NCBI GenBank assembly: GCA_021771025.1
Contig: JAETPW010000015.1
Location: forward strand, 1-43,219
From: Clostridiaceae bacterium
Lineage (GTDB): Bacteria; Bacillota; Clostridia; TANB77; CAG-508
Direction of reading: 5' to 3'
DNA length: 43,219 nucleotides
The notes under the pieces were generated by a model, which was not told where the DNA came from, made no database searches, and worked only from the letters and a program-made list of their open reading frames with translations. This document shows, piece by piece, positions 25,231 to 32,970 of the stretch; position 1 is the first letter of the stretch, and every line of letters starts with the position of its first letter. A program made the position numbers and the translations under genes.

Positions 25231-25575
25231 CTACATTATTCCTGGTATATTAAATTTTCCTAAGTTGGCAGCTTGTGCATCATCTACTTTTTTTAGGGCT
25301 TCATTGATACAAGTTAAGATTAAATCTTCTAGCATTTCTACATCATCTGGGTCTACCACATCTTTTTGAATTTTAATTTGCTTAATTGTTTTTTGTCCAG
25401 TAACAATTACTTGGATAGCTCCTCCTCCTGCTGATGCTTCAAATTCTTTTTCTGCTAATTCTTCTTGTGATTTTTCCATTTCGGCCTGCATTTTTTTAGC
25501 TTCTTTCATTAAGTTATTGATGTTCATTCCGCCGAATCCTCCCATTCCTCCTGGGAATCCTCCTCTTTTTGCCAT
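25231..25575 (-). CDS. YbaB/EbfC-family nucleoid-associated protein
   Basis: This 114-residue protein belongs to the YbaB/EbfC family, small dimeric DNA-binding proteins. After a Gly/Met-rich start (MAKRGGFPGGMGGFGG) come a charged helix (LMKEAKKMQAEMEKSQEELA), the conserved core EFEASAGGGAIQVIVTGQK, KIQKDVVDPDDVEMLEDLIL and a C-terminal helix INEALKKVDDAQA. The length is normal. ATG is preceded by AAGGAG. The gene sits between dnaX and recR as in most Firmicutes (yaaK in Bacillus), which supports the assignment. Its precise cellular role is not settled in the family. Confidence 0.94.
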   Translation of the reverse strand: MAKRGGFPGGMGGFGGMNINNLMKEAKKMQAEMEKSQEELAEKEFEASAGGGAIQVIVTGQKTIKQIKIQKDVVDPDDVEMLEDLILTCINEALKKVDDAQAANLGKFNIPGIM

Positions 25576-25659
25576 TTTATTTTGCTCCTTTCTTTTTTAT
25601 TCTTTTTTATTTAGGTTGATTTCCTATTAAATTTTGTTGGTTGTTAATTTTCCCTTTAT

Positions 25660-25843
25660 CTAAATGCGGTAAATACTCAAAAAATATTATAATAGAATAG
25701 CGGCGTAAAAATAGTTAACGTTATATGCTTCGCGAATTATTACGAATTAGTTATTGAAATTTCTTTTTTATTTTTGCTAGGGAAATTTCTACTAGGGAAA
25801 TTTTAACTAGGGAAAAAAAGGGCGTCCCCCTTATTTCCCTACT
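25660..25843. repeat. 15-bp triplicate, 3' hairpin of dnaX and a possible element remnant
   Basis: TAGGGAAATTTCTAC (25778-25792), TAGGGAAATTTTAAC (25793-25807) and TAGGGAAAAAAAGGG (25808-25822) are three direct 15-bp units. The last begins a hairpin with TAGGGAA (25808) pairing to TTCCCTA (25835-25841) around AAGGGCGTCCCCCTT, just after the dnaX stop. The same hairpin occurs at 32923-32960. Upstream, GGTAAATACTCA and TAGAATAGCGGCGTAAA weakly resemble the outer flank of hairpin copy G. Confidence 0.5.
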
Positions 25844-27499
25844 CTATTCAATTACTTGAAAAGGTATGTCTGATTGGTTTGCTAAATTTTGTAGGTCTTG
25901 TTCTAAGTTTGGTTTTGCCATTGTAGGGCTTGATGAGTCGATGTATTTGATTTGCATTTCTTGGCCACATTCTAAATAAATTAAATTTTCTAGTTCTTTT
26001 TTGTTTTCTGGTTTTTCTAATACTGTTTTTCCAAATGAGGTTAGTCCTTTGGAAAATTGAATGGCTACTGTCATGTCATTCATTTTGGTTGCTTTGGTAT
26101 TCATTAAGTTGGTGTATAATACGATTTTTCCATTTTGTTTTAATTGGTTTAGGACACTAGGCCATTTTTGCTCTATGGTTCCTATTTTGGGTTTTATTTT
26201 TGGTTGAGCAGAGTTTTGATCTACCTTTAATGCTTCTGAATTTATCTTTTGGGATTGGAATTGAGATTGGGCTTGTGGTGGTATTGGTGATGGGTTAATG
26301 TTAGCATAAGGTTGCACCTCTTGTGCTACTTGCCTTGGTGAGGTAGAAGGATAGGCTCCTGATTTTAGGTATTCTTCTATTTTTTGTACTCGTTTTCCTA
26401 GTGATTCGTTTGCATCTTCTGATTCTTGATGACAGAAACGGATCATCCCTGCTTGGAAAATAATATTTTTTTGGGAAGACCATTTCATAGCATTTTCTAG
26501 TTCTGATAGGTCATAGACTAATTTTACTAGCTGTTCTTTGGTGATTTGACCGGCTAATTTCTGGATTTGTTCTATTTCTTCTGCACCGTATATCCCTAAT
26601 GTTTGACACGCTTGATAAACTAAAATATCTTTTGCGTATTTAATCATTTCCCAAAGAAAGGTTTCTAAATCTTTTCCTTGGTCAATTACTTCATTGCTTA
26701 CTTCAATTGCCTTTTCTACATCATATGTTAAAATAGCTTGGATGATACGATGAATTAGTGCCATTTTAGGAATACCGATTAAATCGCGTATTTTGTCTTC
26801 ATCGAGTTTGTTTTCCCCATCTTGTATACATCGTTCTAATATGGATAGCGCATCTCTCATTCCACCTTCTGCTAAGACTGAGATGATTCTTAATGCTCCT
26901 TCTGTTGTCTCAATTTGACTTTCTTTACTGACTATTTCTAAACGTTTTATGATACTTTCGTTGGAAATTCGTTTAAAGTCAAAGCGTTGACATCTGGATA
27001 AAATGGTTGCTGGTAATTTTTGTGGTTCTGTTGTGGCTAAGATAAATTTAACATGTTCTGGTGGTTCTTCTAATGTTTTTAGTAAGGCATTGAAGGCTCC
27101 AGGTGATAACATATGCACCTCATCGATGATATATACACGATATTTGGCTTTTGTTGGTAAGAAATTTACTTCTTCACGAATGGAGCGGATATCTTCTACA
27201 CTATTATTAGAGGCTGCGTCCATTTCGACAATATCAGTTAATGATCCATTAATAGCCCCTTTACAAATTTCACATTCATTGCAAGGTTCCCCTTCTTTTG
27301 GATTTAAGCAGTTGATCGCTCTGGCCATGATTTTGGCAGCGGTTGTTTTCCCTGTTCCTCTTCCTCCATTAAATAGATAGGCATGCCCTACACGGTCTGC
27401 TTGTATTTGATTTTTTAATGTTCTGGTGATTGCTTCTTGCCCTACCATTTCGGAAAAGGTCATTGGTCTGAATTTTCGATAAAGAGCTGTGTACCCCAT
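25844..27499 (-). CDS. dnaX: DNA polymerase III subunits gamma/tau
   Basis: DnaX is the ATPase core of the clamp loader and also ties the polymerase to the helicase. The 551-residue protein starts GYTALYRKFRPMTFSEMVGQ, carries Walker A NGGRGTGKT near residues 44-52, zinc-binding cysteines at about 64, 73, 76 and 79 (CNECEIC), Walker B DEVHML and the SRC motif (LSRCQRFDFKR). After the clamp-loader domain III comes a Gln/Pro/Ser-rich linker (about 395-450), then a tau-like C-terminal domain. I see no obvious slippery A-run for a gamma frameshift product. The start is ATG behind GAGGATG. The SRP RNA gene lies just upstream, as in Bacillus. Confidence 0.96.
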   Translation of the reverse strand: MGYTALYRKFRPMTFSEMVGQEAITRTLKNQIQADRVGHAYLFNGGRGTGKTTAAKIMARAINCLNPKEGEPCNECEICKGAINGSLTDIVEMDAASNNSVEDIRSIREEVNFLPTKAKYRVYIIDEVHMLSPGAFNALLKTLEEPPEHVKFILATTEPQKLPATILSRCQRFDFKRISNESIIKRLEIVSKESQIETTEGALRIISVLAEGGMRDALSILERCIQDGENKLDEDKIRDLIGIPKMALIHRIIQAILTYDVEKAIEVSNEVIDQGKDLETFLWEMIKYAKDILVYQACQTLGIYGAEEIEQIQKLAGQITKEQLVKLVYDLSELENAMKWSSQKNIIFQAGMIRFCHQESEDANESLGKRVQKIEEYLKSGAYPSTSPRQVAQEVQPYANINPSPIPPQAQSQFQSQKINSEALKVDQNSAQPKIKPKIGTIEQKWPSVLNQLKQNGKIVLYTNLMNTKATKMNDMTVAIQFSKGLTSFGKTVLEKPENKKELENLIYLECGQEMQIKYIDSSSPTMAKPNLEQDLQNLANQSDIPFQVIE

Positions 27500-27567
27500 T
27501 TTATCACATCCTCTTATTCTTATTTTTACTAATTATCTTTTATCATTTAGTTCTGTTTGTTAAAAAA

Positions 27568-27697
27568 GTAAGCTCGATCTCTCTATAGAGAGTAAGCTCC
27601 ACATAAAGAGATCTATTTATTGCTGCTTCCTTCCGGACCTGACAAGGTTCATAGGTCTTTATTGGATTTACTCTCTAGACAAAGATCAAGCTCACAC
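27568..27697 (-). ncRNA. ffs: Bacterial SRP RNA (4.5S-type)
   Basis: The minus strand contains the universally conserved SRP domain IV sequence, GTCAGGTCCGGAAGGAAGCAGC split around the GGAA tetraloop (plus-strand 27632-27653). Ends pair: GAGCTTGATC with GATCGAGCTT, and TAGAGAGTAA with TTACTCTCTA, giving one long helix of about 128 nt. A TATAAT-like box lies just upstream (plus about 27704-27712), and a run of six T ends the RNA near 27562. The short form lacks room for an Alu domain such as that of Bacillus scRNA. The position between tadA and dnaX is the classical one. Confidence 0.92.
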
Positions 27698-27742
27698 CTT
27701 TTATATTATATAATGAATTTTACATTTTAGCAAGACATTTAG

Positions 27743-28504
27743 CTAATTTTTTACTCGTTTAAAAATAAATGAATCCATTTGATCTATCTCTTCAGAAGTT
27801 GTTCCTTTTTCAATTAGGTTTTGTCTTGGTAAATCTAATGTGATTGTGGTTTTAAATTCTTTTCCTGAATGTAAGGTGATAAATAAGTCAAATTGTACGG
27901 TCATTTGTAGTTGCTCATTGGTTATTCCGGTTTTAGTTAATAATTGATCATGGATAATTTCTTCATCATCTGCATGATATTCTCCTACTTGGCAATTGGC
28001 TATGCGAAAAACAAAAATTCCTCCTTGATTAGCTATAGTTAGGTTTTGGGGATCTGCCTTTGTGTCTCCTTGATAAGTAAGGGTTTGTATTTCATTTTCT
28101 TGGTTATTTTGAAATCTTCCCTTTTGCATAGTTACATCTGGTTTGAACCATTTTATTTGTCCAATAAGAGGTGTTTTGATCACTTGAAAATGATCTATTG
28201 TGACTGATTGAATAATTTCTTCTTTGTCATAATTCGCATTTTTATCTAGATACATATAGATATCATTGTTTTGGTTTAAGACAAAGTTCCATTTGTGTTC
28301 TGGGTTTTCTATTGTTTGTTCAATCCCTTCTGATGAACTAATCATGGCGATTTTGGTAAGTATAAATGGCATATTGGTTTCGCCTTCTACATGATATTTT
28401 AATATTGTCATTCCTAAAATAAATAATATGACTACTACCAAAATGATAAGAATAGCTATATGAAATGATTTTTTACTCGTCAAATATCTTAATTTTTCTT
28501 TCAT
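27743..28504 (-). CDS. Hypothetical membrane-anchored extracellular protein
   Basis: This 253-residue protein has a short cytoplasmic N-terminus, one membrane segment near residues 16-37 (AILIILVVVILFILGMTILK) and a mainly beta-type extracellular part. The part includes KWNFVLNQNNDIYMYLDKN, IKWFKPDVTMQKGRFQNNQ and IANCQVGEYHADDEEIIHD. I recognise no catalytic motif or named family. The putative ATG follows AAAAGG almost immediately, so the ribosome binding site is unusually close, and a start at another codon is possible. The gene lies between tadA and the SRP RNA, in the same direction. Confidence 0.75.
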   Translation of the reverse strand: MKEKLRYLTSKKSFHIAILIILVVVILFILGMTILKYHVEGETNMPFILTKIAMISSSEGIEQTIENPEHKWNFVLNQNNDIYMYLDKNANYDKEEIIQSVTIDHFQVIKTPLIGQIKWFKPDVTMQKGRFQNNQENEIQTLTYQGDTKADPQNLTIANQGGIFVFRIANCQVGEYHADDEEIIHDQLLTKTGITNEQLQMTVQFDLFITLHSGKEFKTTITLDLPRQNLIEKGTTSEEIDQMDSFIFKRVKN

Positions 28505-28594
28505 CCTTTTGTGCTATGTTAGTTTTTCTAACTAACAATTTTCCTTTCTTTTTTCTTGGTATGATTATATGCTTTTTTCTGGTTTTTGTCAAAA

Positions 28595-29056
28595 TCAATT
28601 CTTTTTCTTTCTTTCGCGTAATTCACGAAAAAATTGTTTTAGTAGGGATTCACATTCTTGCTTTAATACTCCACTTTGGATTTCTACTTGATGATTACAT
28701 GGATATTGTTCTAATAAGTTAAAGACTGATCCTACTGCTCCTGTTTTAGGATCGGTTGTTCCATAATATAATTTTTTTATTCGCGCATTGATGATTGCTC
28801 CTGCACACATTGAACAGGGTTCTAATGTGACGTACATTTCACAATCTAAGAGCCTCCAAGAGTCTAATTTTTTGCTTGCTTTTTGGATGGCTAATAGTTC
28901 TGCGTGTTTTGTAGTGTCTTTTCCGGTTTCTTTTAAATTATGGGCTTTGGCTATGATTTTTCCTTCTTTTACGATTACGCAGCCAACTGGTACTTCTAGT
29001 TTGTTGTATGCTTTTTGTGCTTCTTTTAGGGCTTGTTTCATGTATTCTTCTGGCAT
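28595..29056 (-). CDS. tadA: tRNA(adenosine-34) deaminase
   Basis: TadA converts A34 to inosine in the anticodon of tRNA-Arg(ACG). The 153-residue product has the zinc-dependent deaminase motifs TTKHAELLAI (His-Ala-Glu, the proton shuttle) and TLEPCSMCAGAIINARI (PCxxC). An open frame extends upstream to 29119, but the ATG at 29056 has AGGAG at 7-nt spacing and gives MPEEYMKQALKEAQKAYNKL, the usual N-terminus. The basic C-terminal tail (LRERKKKN) is also typical. It is the first gene of the tadA - SRP RNA - dnaX block. Hairpin copy D lies upstream and could affect its expression. Confidence 0.95.
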   Translation of the reverse strand: MPEEYMKQALKEAQKAYNKLEVPVGCVIVKEGKIIAKAHNLKETGKDTTKHAELLAIQKASKKLDSWRLLDCEMYVTLEPCSMCAGAIINARIKKLYYGTTDPKTGAVGSVFNLLEQYPCNHQVEIQSGVLKQECESLLKQFFRELRERKKKN

Positions 29057-29140
29057 TGGTCTTCTCCTTTTTTGTTCTTTTGGCGAATTAATCATAATAT
29101 AATTTGGTTGGGTTGTCAAGAAGATCAGAATGTTAGCATT

Positions 29141-29385
29141 TACAGTTTACTAAAAAAAGTGGCCGTGTAAAAAGGAAAGCCTACCTCATGGTAATCATCG
29201 CAATTTAACCTTCCATAGCAGGGTCATTTTAAAACCCTTAGGTCCCTCACAAAGAAGCCTGTTATCGGGTTTTAAGCCTAACGCGGGTCTTTGGGAACTG
29301 TCAGGTATAAATTGCGATGATTACCATGAGGTAGGCTTTCCTTTTTACACTACTCTACTATGATTAGGCTGTGAATTGTAACTTG
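29141..29385 (-). repeat. Long-hairpin element, class I arms (copy D, complete, inverted)
   Basis: Perfect 43-bp arms (29165-29207 and 29308-29350) enclose a 100-bp core at 29208-29307, which reads on the minus strand. Outer ends ATTTACAG near 29134-29145 and CTGTGAATTGTAAC (29371-29384) are inverted versions of each other with mismatches, like those of copy C. It lies upstream of tadA and directly before class II copy E. Confidence 0.88.
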
Positions 29386-29421
29386 TTGTTGCCATTTTTA
29401 GCACTAGTTAATTCTTTTACA

Positions 29422-29635
29422 CTAAAGTAGCTCTGCTCCCAAGTGGTCTGTGTATTTTTTAGATAAATTTATGTCTGACAGTTCCCTAAGACCCGCGTTA
29501 GGCTTAAAACCCGATAACAGGCTTCTTTGTGAGGGACCTAAGGGTTTTAAAATGACCCTGCTATGGAGGACTAAATTTATCTAAAAAATACACAGACCAC
29601 TTGGGAACAGAGCGGACTCATTCCTCAAAACCATT
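29422..29635 (+). repeat. Long-hairpin element, class II arms (copy E)
   Basis: Arms 29430-29471 and 29572-29613 are complementary at 41 of 42 positions, with 35 bp perfect (29437-29471 / 29572-29606). The core 29472-29571 is 100 bp. Outer flanks CTAAAGTAGCTCTG and ACTCATTCCTCAAAACCAT are those of copy A. It follows class I copy D by 37 nt, in opposite core orientation. Confidence 0.88.
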
Positions 29636-29784
29636 AACCAATAACACATTAAGGTATTTAATTTTTTATTCTTGATTTTTCTTAAGATTTAAAGTATAAT
29701 AAAAAAAGATTTCTTATTGTGAGATTACATTTTTTCTTGATGATAAGTTACAAAACTAACAAATATCAACATATTGATTGAAAT

Positions 29785-29860
<76 letters not shown>

Positions 29861-29867
29861 TTTTTTT

Positions 29868-29887
29868 AGGCGGAAAGCCTTTTTTTA
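29868..29887 (+). terminator. Short terminator after the tRNA gene
   Basis: AGGC (29868) and GCCT (29877-29880) form a short GC stem with a GGAAA loop, followed by a run of T. The stem is only 4 bp, so termination may be partial and the ttcA-like gene may be read from the tRNA promoter. Confidence 0.5.
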
Positions 29888-29915
29888 CTTTCCCTTTTGT
29901 TTTTAGGAGGTTATT

Positions 29916-30629
29916 GTGCAAAAAATATTAAGTCACATGCGAAAAGCTATTGAAGAATATCATATGATCGAAGAAGGTGATAAAATTGCTGTGTGTTTAT
30001 CTGGAGGCAAGGATTCAATTACTCTTCTTCACGGATTAAAGGCTTTACAGCGTTTTTATCCTAAGTCTTTTGAACTATTAGCTATTAGTATTGATCCTGG
30101 TTTTGATTTTTTCGATACTTCTCTTTTAAAGCAAATTTGTGATGATGTTAATGTTCCTCTGTTAGTTGAGAAAAGCAATGCTAAGGAAATTGTTTTTGAT
30201 ATTCGCCAAGAAAAAAATCCTTGTTCTCTTTGTGCTAATCTTCGTAGGGGTGTTATTAATTCTGTAGCCATTCGAGAGGGGTGCAATAAAATTGCCTTAG
30301 GTCATAACCAAGATGATGTGTTAGAAACGTTTTTACTAAATTTATTTTATACTGGTAATATTAGCACTTTTGCCCCGGTTAGTTATATGGATCGTTCACA
30401 AATAACGTTAATTAGACCTCTTATTTATACTCCTGAAAAAGAGGCAAGACGTTTTGTTCGTAAAAATAATCTTACCGTTATGCCAAAGGTTTGCCCTATG
30501 GATGGTGTTTCTAAAAGAGAGGAAATGAAACAGTTTATTTTTGATTGGACTAAAAAGATCCCTATGATTCGTGCTAATTTGTTTGGTGCTATTGTGAGAA
30601 ATATTGAAGGATGGGAAAAAATTAACTAA
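29916..30629 (+). CDS. TtcA-like tRNA 2-thiocytidine synthase (PP-loop ATPase)
   Basis: This 237-residue protein of the TtcA/TilS superfamily would adenylate a tRNA base before sulfur transfer. The PP-loop is VCLSGGKDSITLLHG (residues 26-40). CSLCANLRRG supplies a CxxC pair, and VCPMDG supplies a third cysteine. This is the pattern of TtcA, where three cysteines hold a 4Fe-4S cluster and s2C32 is made. TilS proteins lack these cysteines and would be longer. The start is GTG (29916) with AGGAGG 5 nt upstream. The neighbouring tRNA-Arg(CCT) has C32 and could be a substrate, but that link is inference. Confidence 0.85.
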   Translation: MQKILSHMRKAIEEYHMIEEGDKIAVCLSGGKDSITLLHGLKALQRFYPKSFELLAISIDPGFDFFDTSLLKQICDDVNVPLLVEKSNAKEIVFDIRQEKNPCSLCANLRRGVINSVAIREGCNKIALGHNQDDVLETFLLNLFYTGNISTFAPVSYMDRSQITLIRPLIYTPEKEARRFVRKNNLTVMPKVCPMDGVSKREEMKQFIFDWTKKIPMIRANLFGAIVRNIEGWEKIN

Positions 30630-30697
30630 AAAATCCTTATCGAAATCGTTGACTTCCTTTGCGGAAAAGTCGTTTTGATGATAGATAAGGATTTTTT
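30628..30697 (+). terminator. Terminator after the ttcA-like gene
   Basis: AAAAATCCTTATC (about 30629-30641) and GATAAGGATTTTTT (30684-30697) form a 13-bp stem with a long loop that contains a second small stem (GACTTCC..GGAAAAGTC). A run of T follows. Confidence 0.7.
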
Positions 30698-30793
30698 ACC
30701 GTTAATCAGTAATTTTTTATTTTTTCTGTTTTACATTAAAGTCACTCATGGTAATGAAGGAAATCGTTTTGGGTCGATCACTCATTTTGTGTT

Positions 30794-32521
30794 TTATTCT
30801 GTAACTAATTTTACCATATTTTCTTTTAGCGTTTGTATTTTTTGATCCGCTTCTTGACTAGTTTTCCCTTTAACTCCCATATATAACTTAATTTTAGGTT
30901 CTGTTCCTGATGGCCTTACGCAACACCAATTGTTATCTTCTAATTCATAATATAACACATTGGATTTTGGTAAACCTGTTTTTGTTGTTTCTCCTGTTAC
31001 CTTATTTATTACGATGTCTTTTTCGATGTCTTTAAAAGTTAATACTTTTAAATTTCCGATATGGGTTACTTCTTTTTCTCTTGTTCTGGTCATCATCTCT
31101 TTAATTTCTTTTGCTCCTTCTACTCCTTCACGAACAATAGATACTTGTGTTTCTTGGTAATAACCATATTTTTCATAAATGGCTAACATTTGATCCCATA
31201 ATGTCTTGCCTTGTGCTTGATAATAGCATGCTGCTTCGCATAAAGACATAATGGCTGCTATTCCGTCTTTATCTCTTGCATAGTCACCGATTAAGCAACC
31301 ATAACTTTCTTCAAAACCAAATACATAAGTTTTGTCTTTATTTTCCTCTGCTTTTCTCATGACTGCTCCGATATTTTTAAAACCAGTTAACACTTCAATT
31401 AACGTTAATCCATAATAATCACTAATGGCATCGGCTAAATTAGATGATACTACTGTTTTGATAAGCATACCATTTTGTGGTAACTTATTTTTTTCTTTCA
31501 TTTGTGAAATACGATATTCGGCAATAAGCAAAGCAGACATATTACCTGTATATGCTTTATATTCTCCTGTTTTGGTGTCTTTAGCAAATACCCCTAGACG
31601 ATCTGCATCTGGATCTGTGGCTAAAACAATATCAGCATCTACTTCTTTGGCAAGTGCTAAAGCTAGTTTAAATGCTTTTGGATCTTCTGGGTTTGGATAA
31701 TCTACTGTTGGGAAATCTCCATCTGGATCTTTTTGTTCAGGAACAACGTATAAATTTTCGATTCCAATTTCACGTAAAAGTCGTTCTGCAATGGTATTTC
31801 CTGTTCCATGTAAAGGAGTATATACAACTTTTAATTTTTTTCCTTCTTGTTTTACGATTTCTGGATTTAAGACTAAGTTTTTTAGTACTGACAAATATTG
31901 ATCATCCATATCTGTTCCGATCAAATGATATAATCCTTTTTGCTTAGCTTCTTCCTGATCCATTTTTTGAATTTCAGTAAAACTAGTAATGGCTCTTACT
32001 TCTGCTATAATTTCCTTATCTTGTGGTGCCACAATTTGTGAACCATCATCCCAATATACTTTATATCCATTGTATTTTGGTGGATTATGACTAGCAGTAA
32101 TCATGATTCCTGCTGTACACCCTAATGTTCTTACGGCAAAAGATAATTCAGGAACTGGTCTTAATTCTTCAAATAAATAGGTTTTTATTCCATTAGCGTT
32201 TAAAATTAAGGCTGTTTGCTCACTAAATTCTTTAGACATGTGACGAGAATCATAAGAGATAGCTACTCCTTTGCTTTCTGTTCCTTGTTTTTTTATGTAG
32301 TTAGCTAATCCTTGTGTCGCTTTTCCTACGGTATATTGATTCATACGATTAGTTCCAGCACCTAAAATTCCTCTTAAACCTGCTGTTCCAAATTCTAATT
32401 CTTGGTAAAAGCGATCTTCAATTTCTTTTTCGTCTCCTTGAATGGTTCTTAATTCTTGTTTTGTTTTGTCATCAAACTCTGAACTTTCACACCATTTTTG
32501 ATATTCTTCTCGATAATTCAT
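30794..32521 (-). CDS. Phosphoglucomutase/phosphomannomutase (PgcA-like)
   Basis: This is a 575-residue alpha-D-phosphohexomutase, expected to interconvert glucose-6-phosphate and glucose-1-phosphate. The phosphoserine loop is TASHNPPKYNGYKVYW (Ser near residue 144). The Mg2+-binding loop is LATDPDADRLGV, the sugar-binding loop GFEESYGCLIGD, and the phosphate-binding loop RPSGTEPKIKLYMG. The N-terminal FGTAGLRG is also diagnostic, and the length matches Bacillus PgcA (about 580). ATG follows AGGAGAGGAAA. Its product could feed the UDP-sugar pyrophosphorylase encoded upstream, and through it the UgtP-like glycosyltransferase. Confidence 0.93.
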   Translation of the reverse strand: MNYREEYQKWCESSEFDDKTKQELRTIQGDEKEIEDRFYQELEFGTAGLRGILGAGTNRMNQYTVGKATQGLANYIKKQGTESKGVAISYDSRHMSKEFSEQTALILNANGIKTYLFEELRPVPELSFAVRTLGCTAGIMITASHNPPKYNGYKVYWDDGSQIVAPQDKEIIAEVRAITSFTEIQKMDQEEAKQKGLYHLIGTDMDDQYLSVLKNLVLNPEIVKQEGKKLKVVYTPLHGTGNTIAERLLREIGIENLYVVPEQKDPDGDFPTVDYPNPEDPKAFKLALALAKEVDADIVLATDPDADRLGVFAKDTKTGEYKAYTGNMSALLIAEYRISQMKEKNKLPQNGMLIKTVVSSNLADAISDYYGLTLIEVLTGFKNIGAVMRKAEENKDKTYVFGFEESYGCLIGDYARDKDGIAAIMSLCEAACYYQAQGKTLWDQMLAIYEKYGYYQETQVSIVREGVEGAKEIKEMMTRTREKEVTHIGNLKVLTFKDIEKDIVINKVTGETTKTGLPKSNVLYYELEDNNWCCVRPSGTEPKIKLYMGVKGKTSQEADQKIQTLKENMVKLVTE

Positions 32522-32644
32522 TCTTTCCTCTCCTTTTCTTTGTTCTTTAAGTAACCTTCTATTGTTTCTATTTTGCCCTTAGAATATCATTTTTATCAAA
32601 GAAAATCAACTAGTTTTTGATCAATAATTTAATTGGATGTTACT

Positions 32645-32900
32645 AGTTATTACAATTTACAGCCATTAAATTGTAGAGTAGTGAAAAAAGGGAAGCCTAG
32701 CTAATGGTTATCTTATTCATTTATACCTGACAGTTCCCTAAGACCCGCGTTAGGCTTAAAACCCGATTACCGGCTTCTTTGTGAGGGACTTAAGGGTTTT
32801 AAAAAGACCCTGCTATGGAAGGTTAAATGAATAAGATAACCATTAGCTAGGCTTCCCTTTTTTCACGGTTACCATTTTGGGCAAGCTGTGAATGGTAACT
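32645..32900 (+). repeat. Long-hairpin element, class I arms (copy F, complete)
   Basis: Perfect 43-bp arms (32681-32723 and 32824-32866) enclose a 100-bp core at 32724-32823. Outer ends TTACAATTTACAGCC near 32650 and CTGTGAATGGTAAC near 32886-32899 are imperfect inverted repeats. Left flank TTGTAGAGTAGTGAAAAAAG matches copy B. It fills the gap between the pyrophosphorylase and phosphoglucomutase genes, so it lies inside a potential transcript of both. Confidence 0.88.
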
Positions 32901-32922
32901 CCTGTTTCTACAAACAAAAAAA

Positions 32923-32960
32923 GATAGGGAAGAAAAGGGCGTCCCCTTAATTTCCCTATC
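32923..32960 (-). terminator. Hairpin (AAGGGCGTCCCC type) after the UDP-sugar pyrophosphorylase gene
   Basis: GATAGGGAA (32923-32931) pairs with TTCCCTATC (32952-32960), and AAGGG/CCCTT continues the stem around CGT. The same hairpin with AAAGGGCGTCCCC lies after dnaX at 25808-25841. It lies 10 nt past the stop at 32971 and has A-rich flanking sequence, which becomes a T-run on the minus strand. A terminator role is likely. Confidence 0.65.
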
Positions 32961-32970
32961 CCTATCCCTA

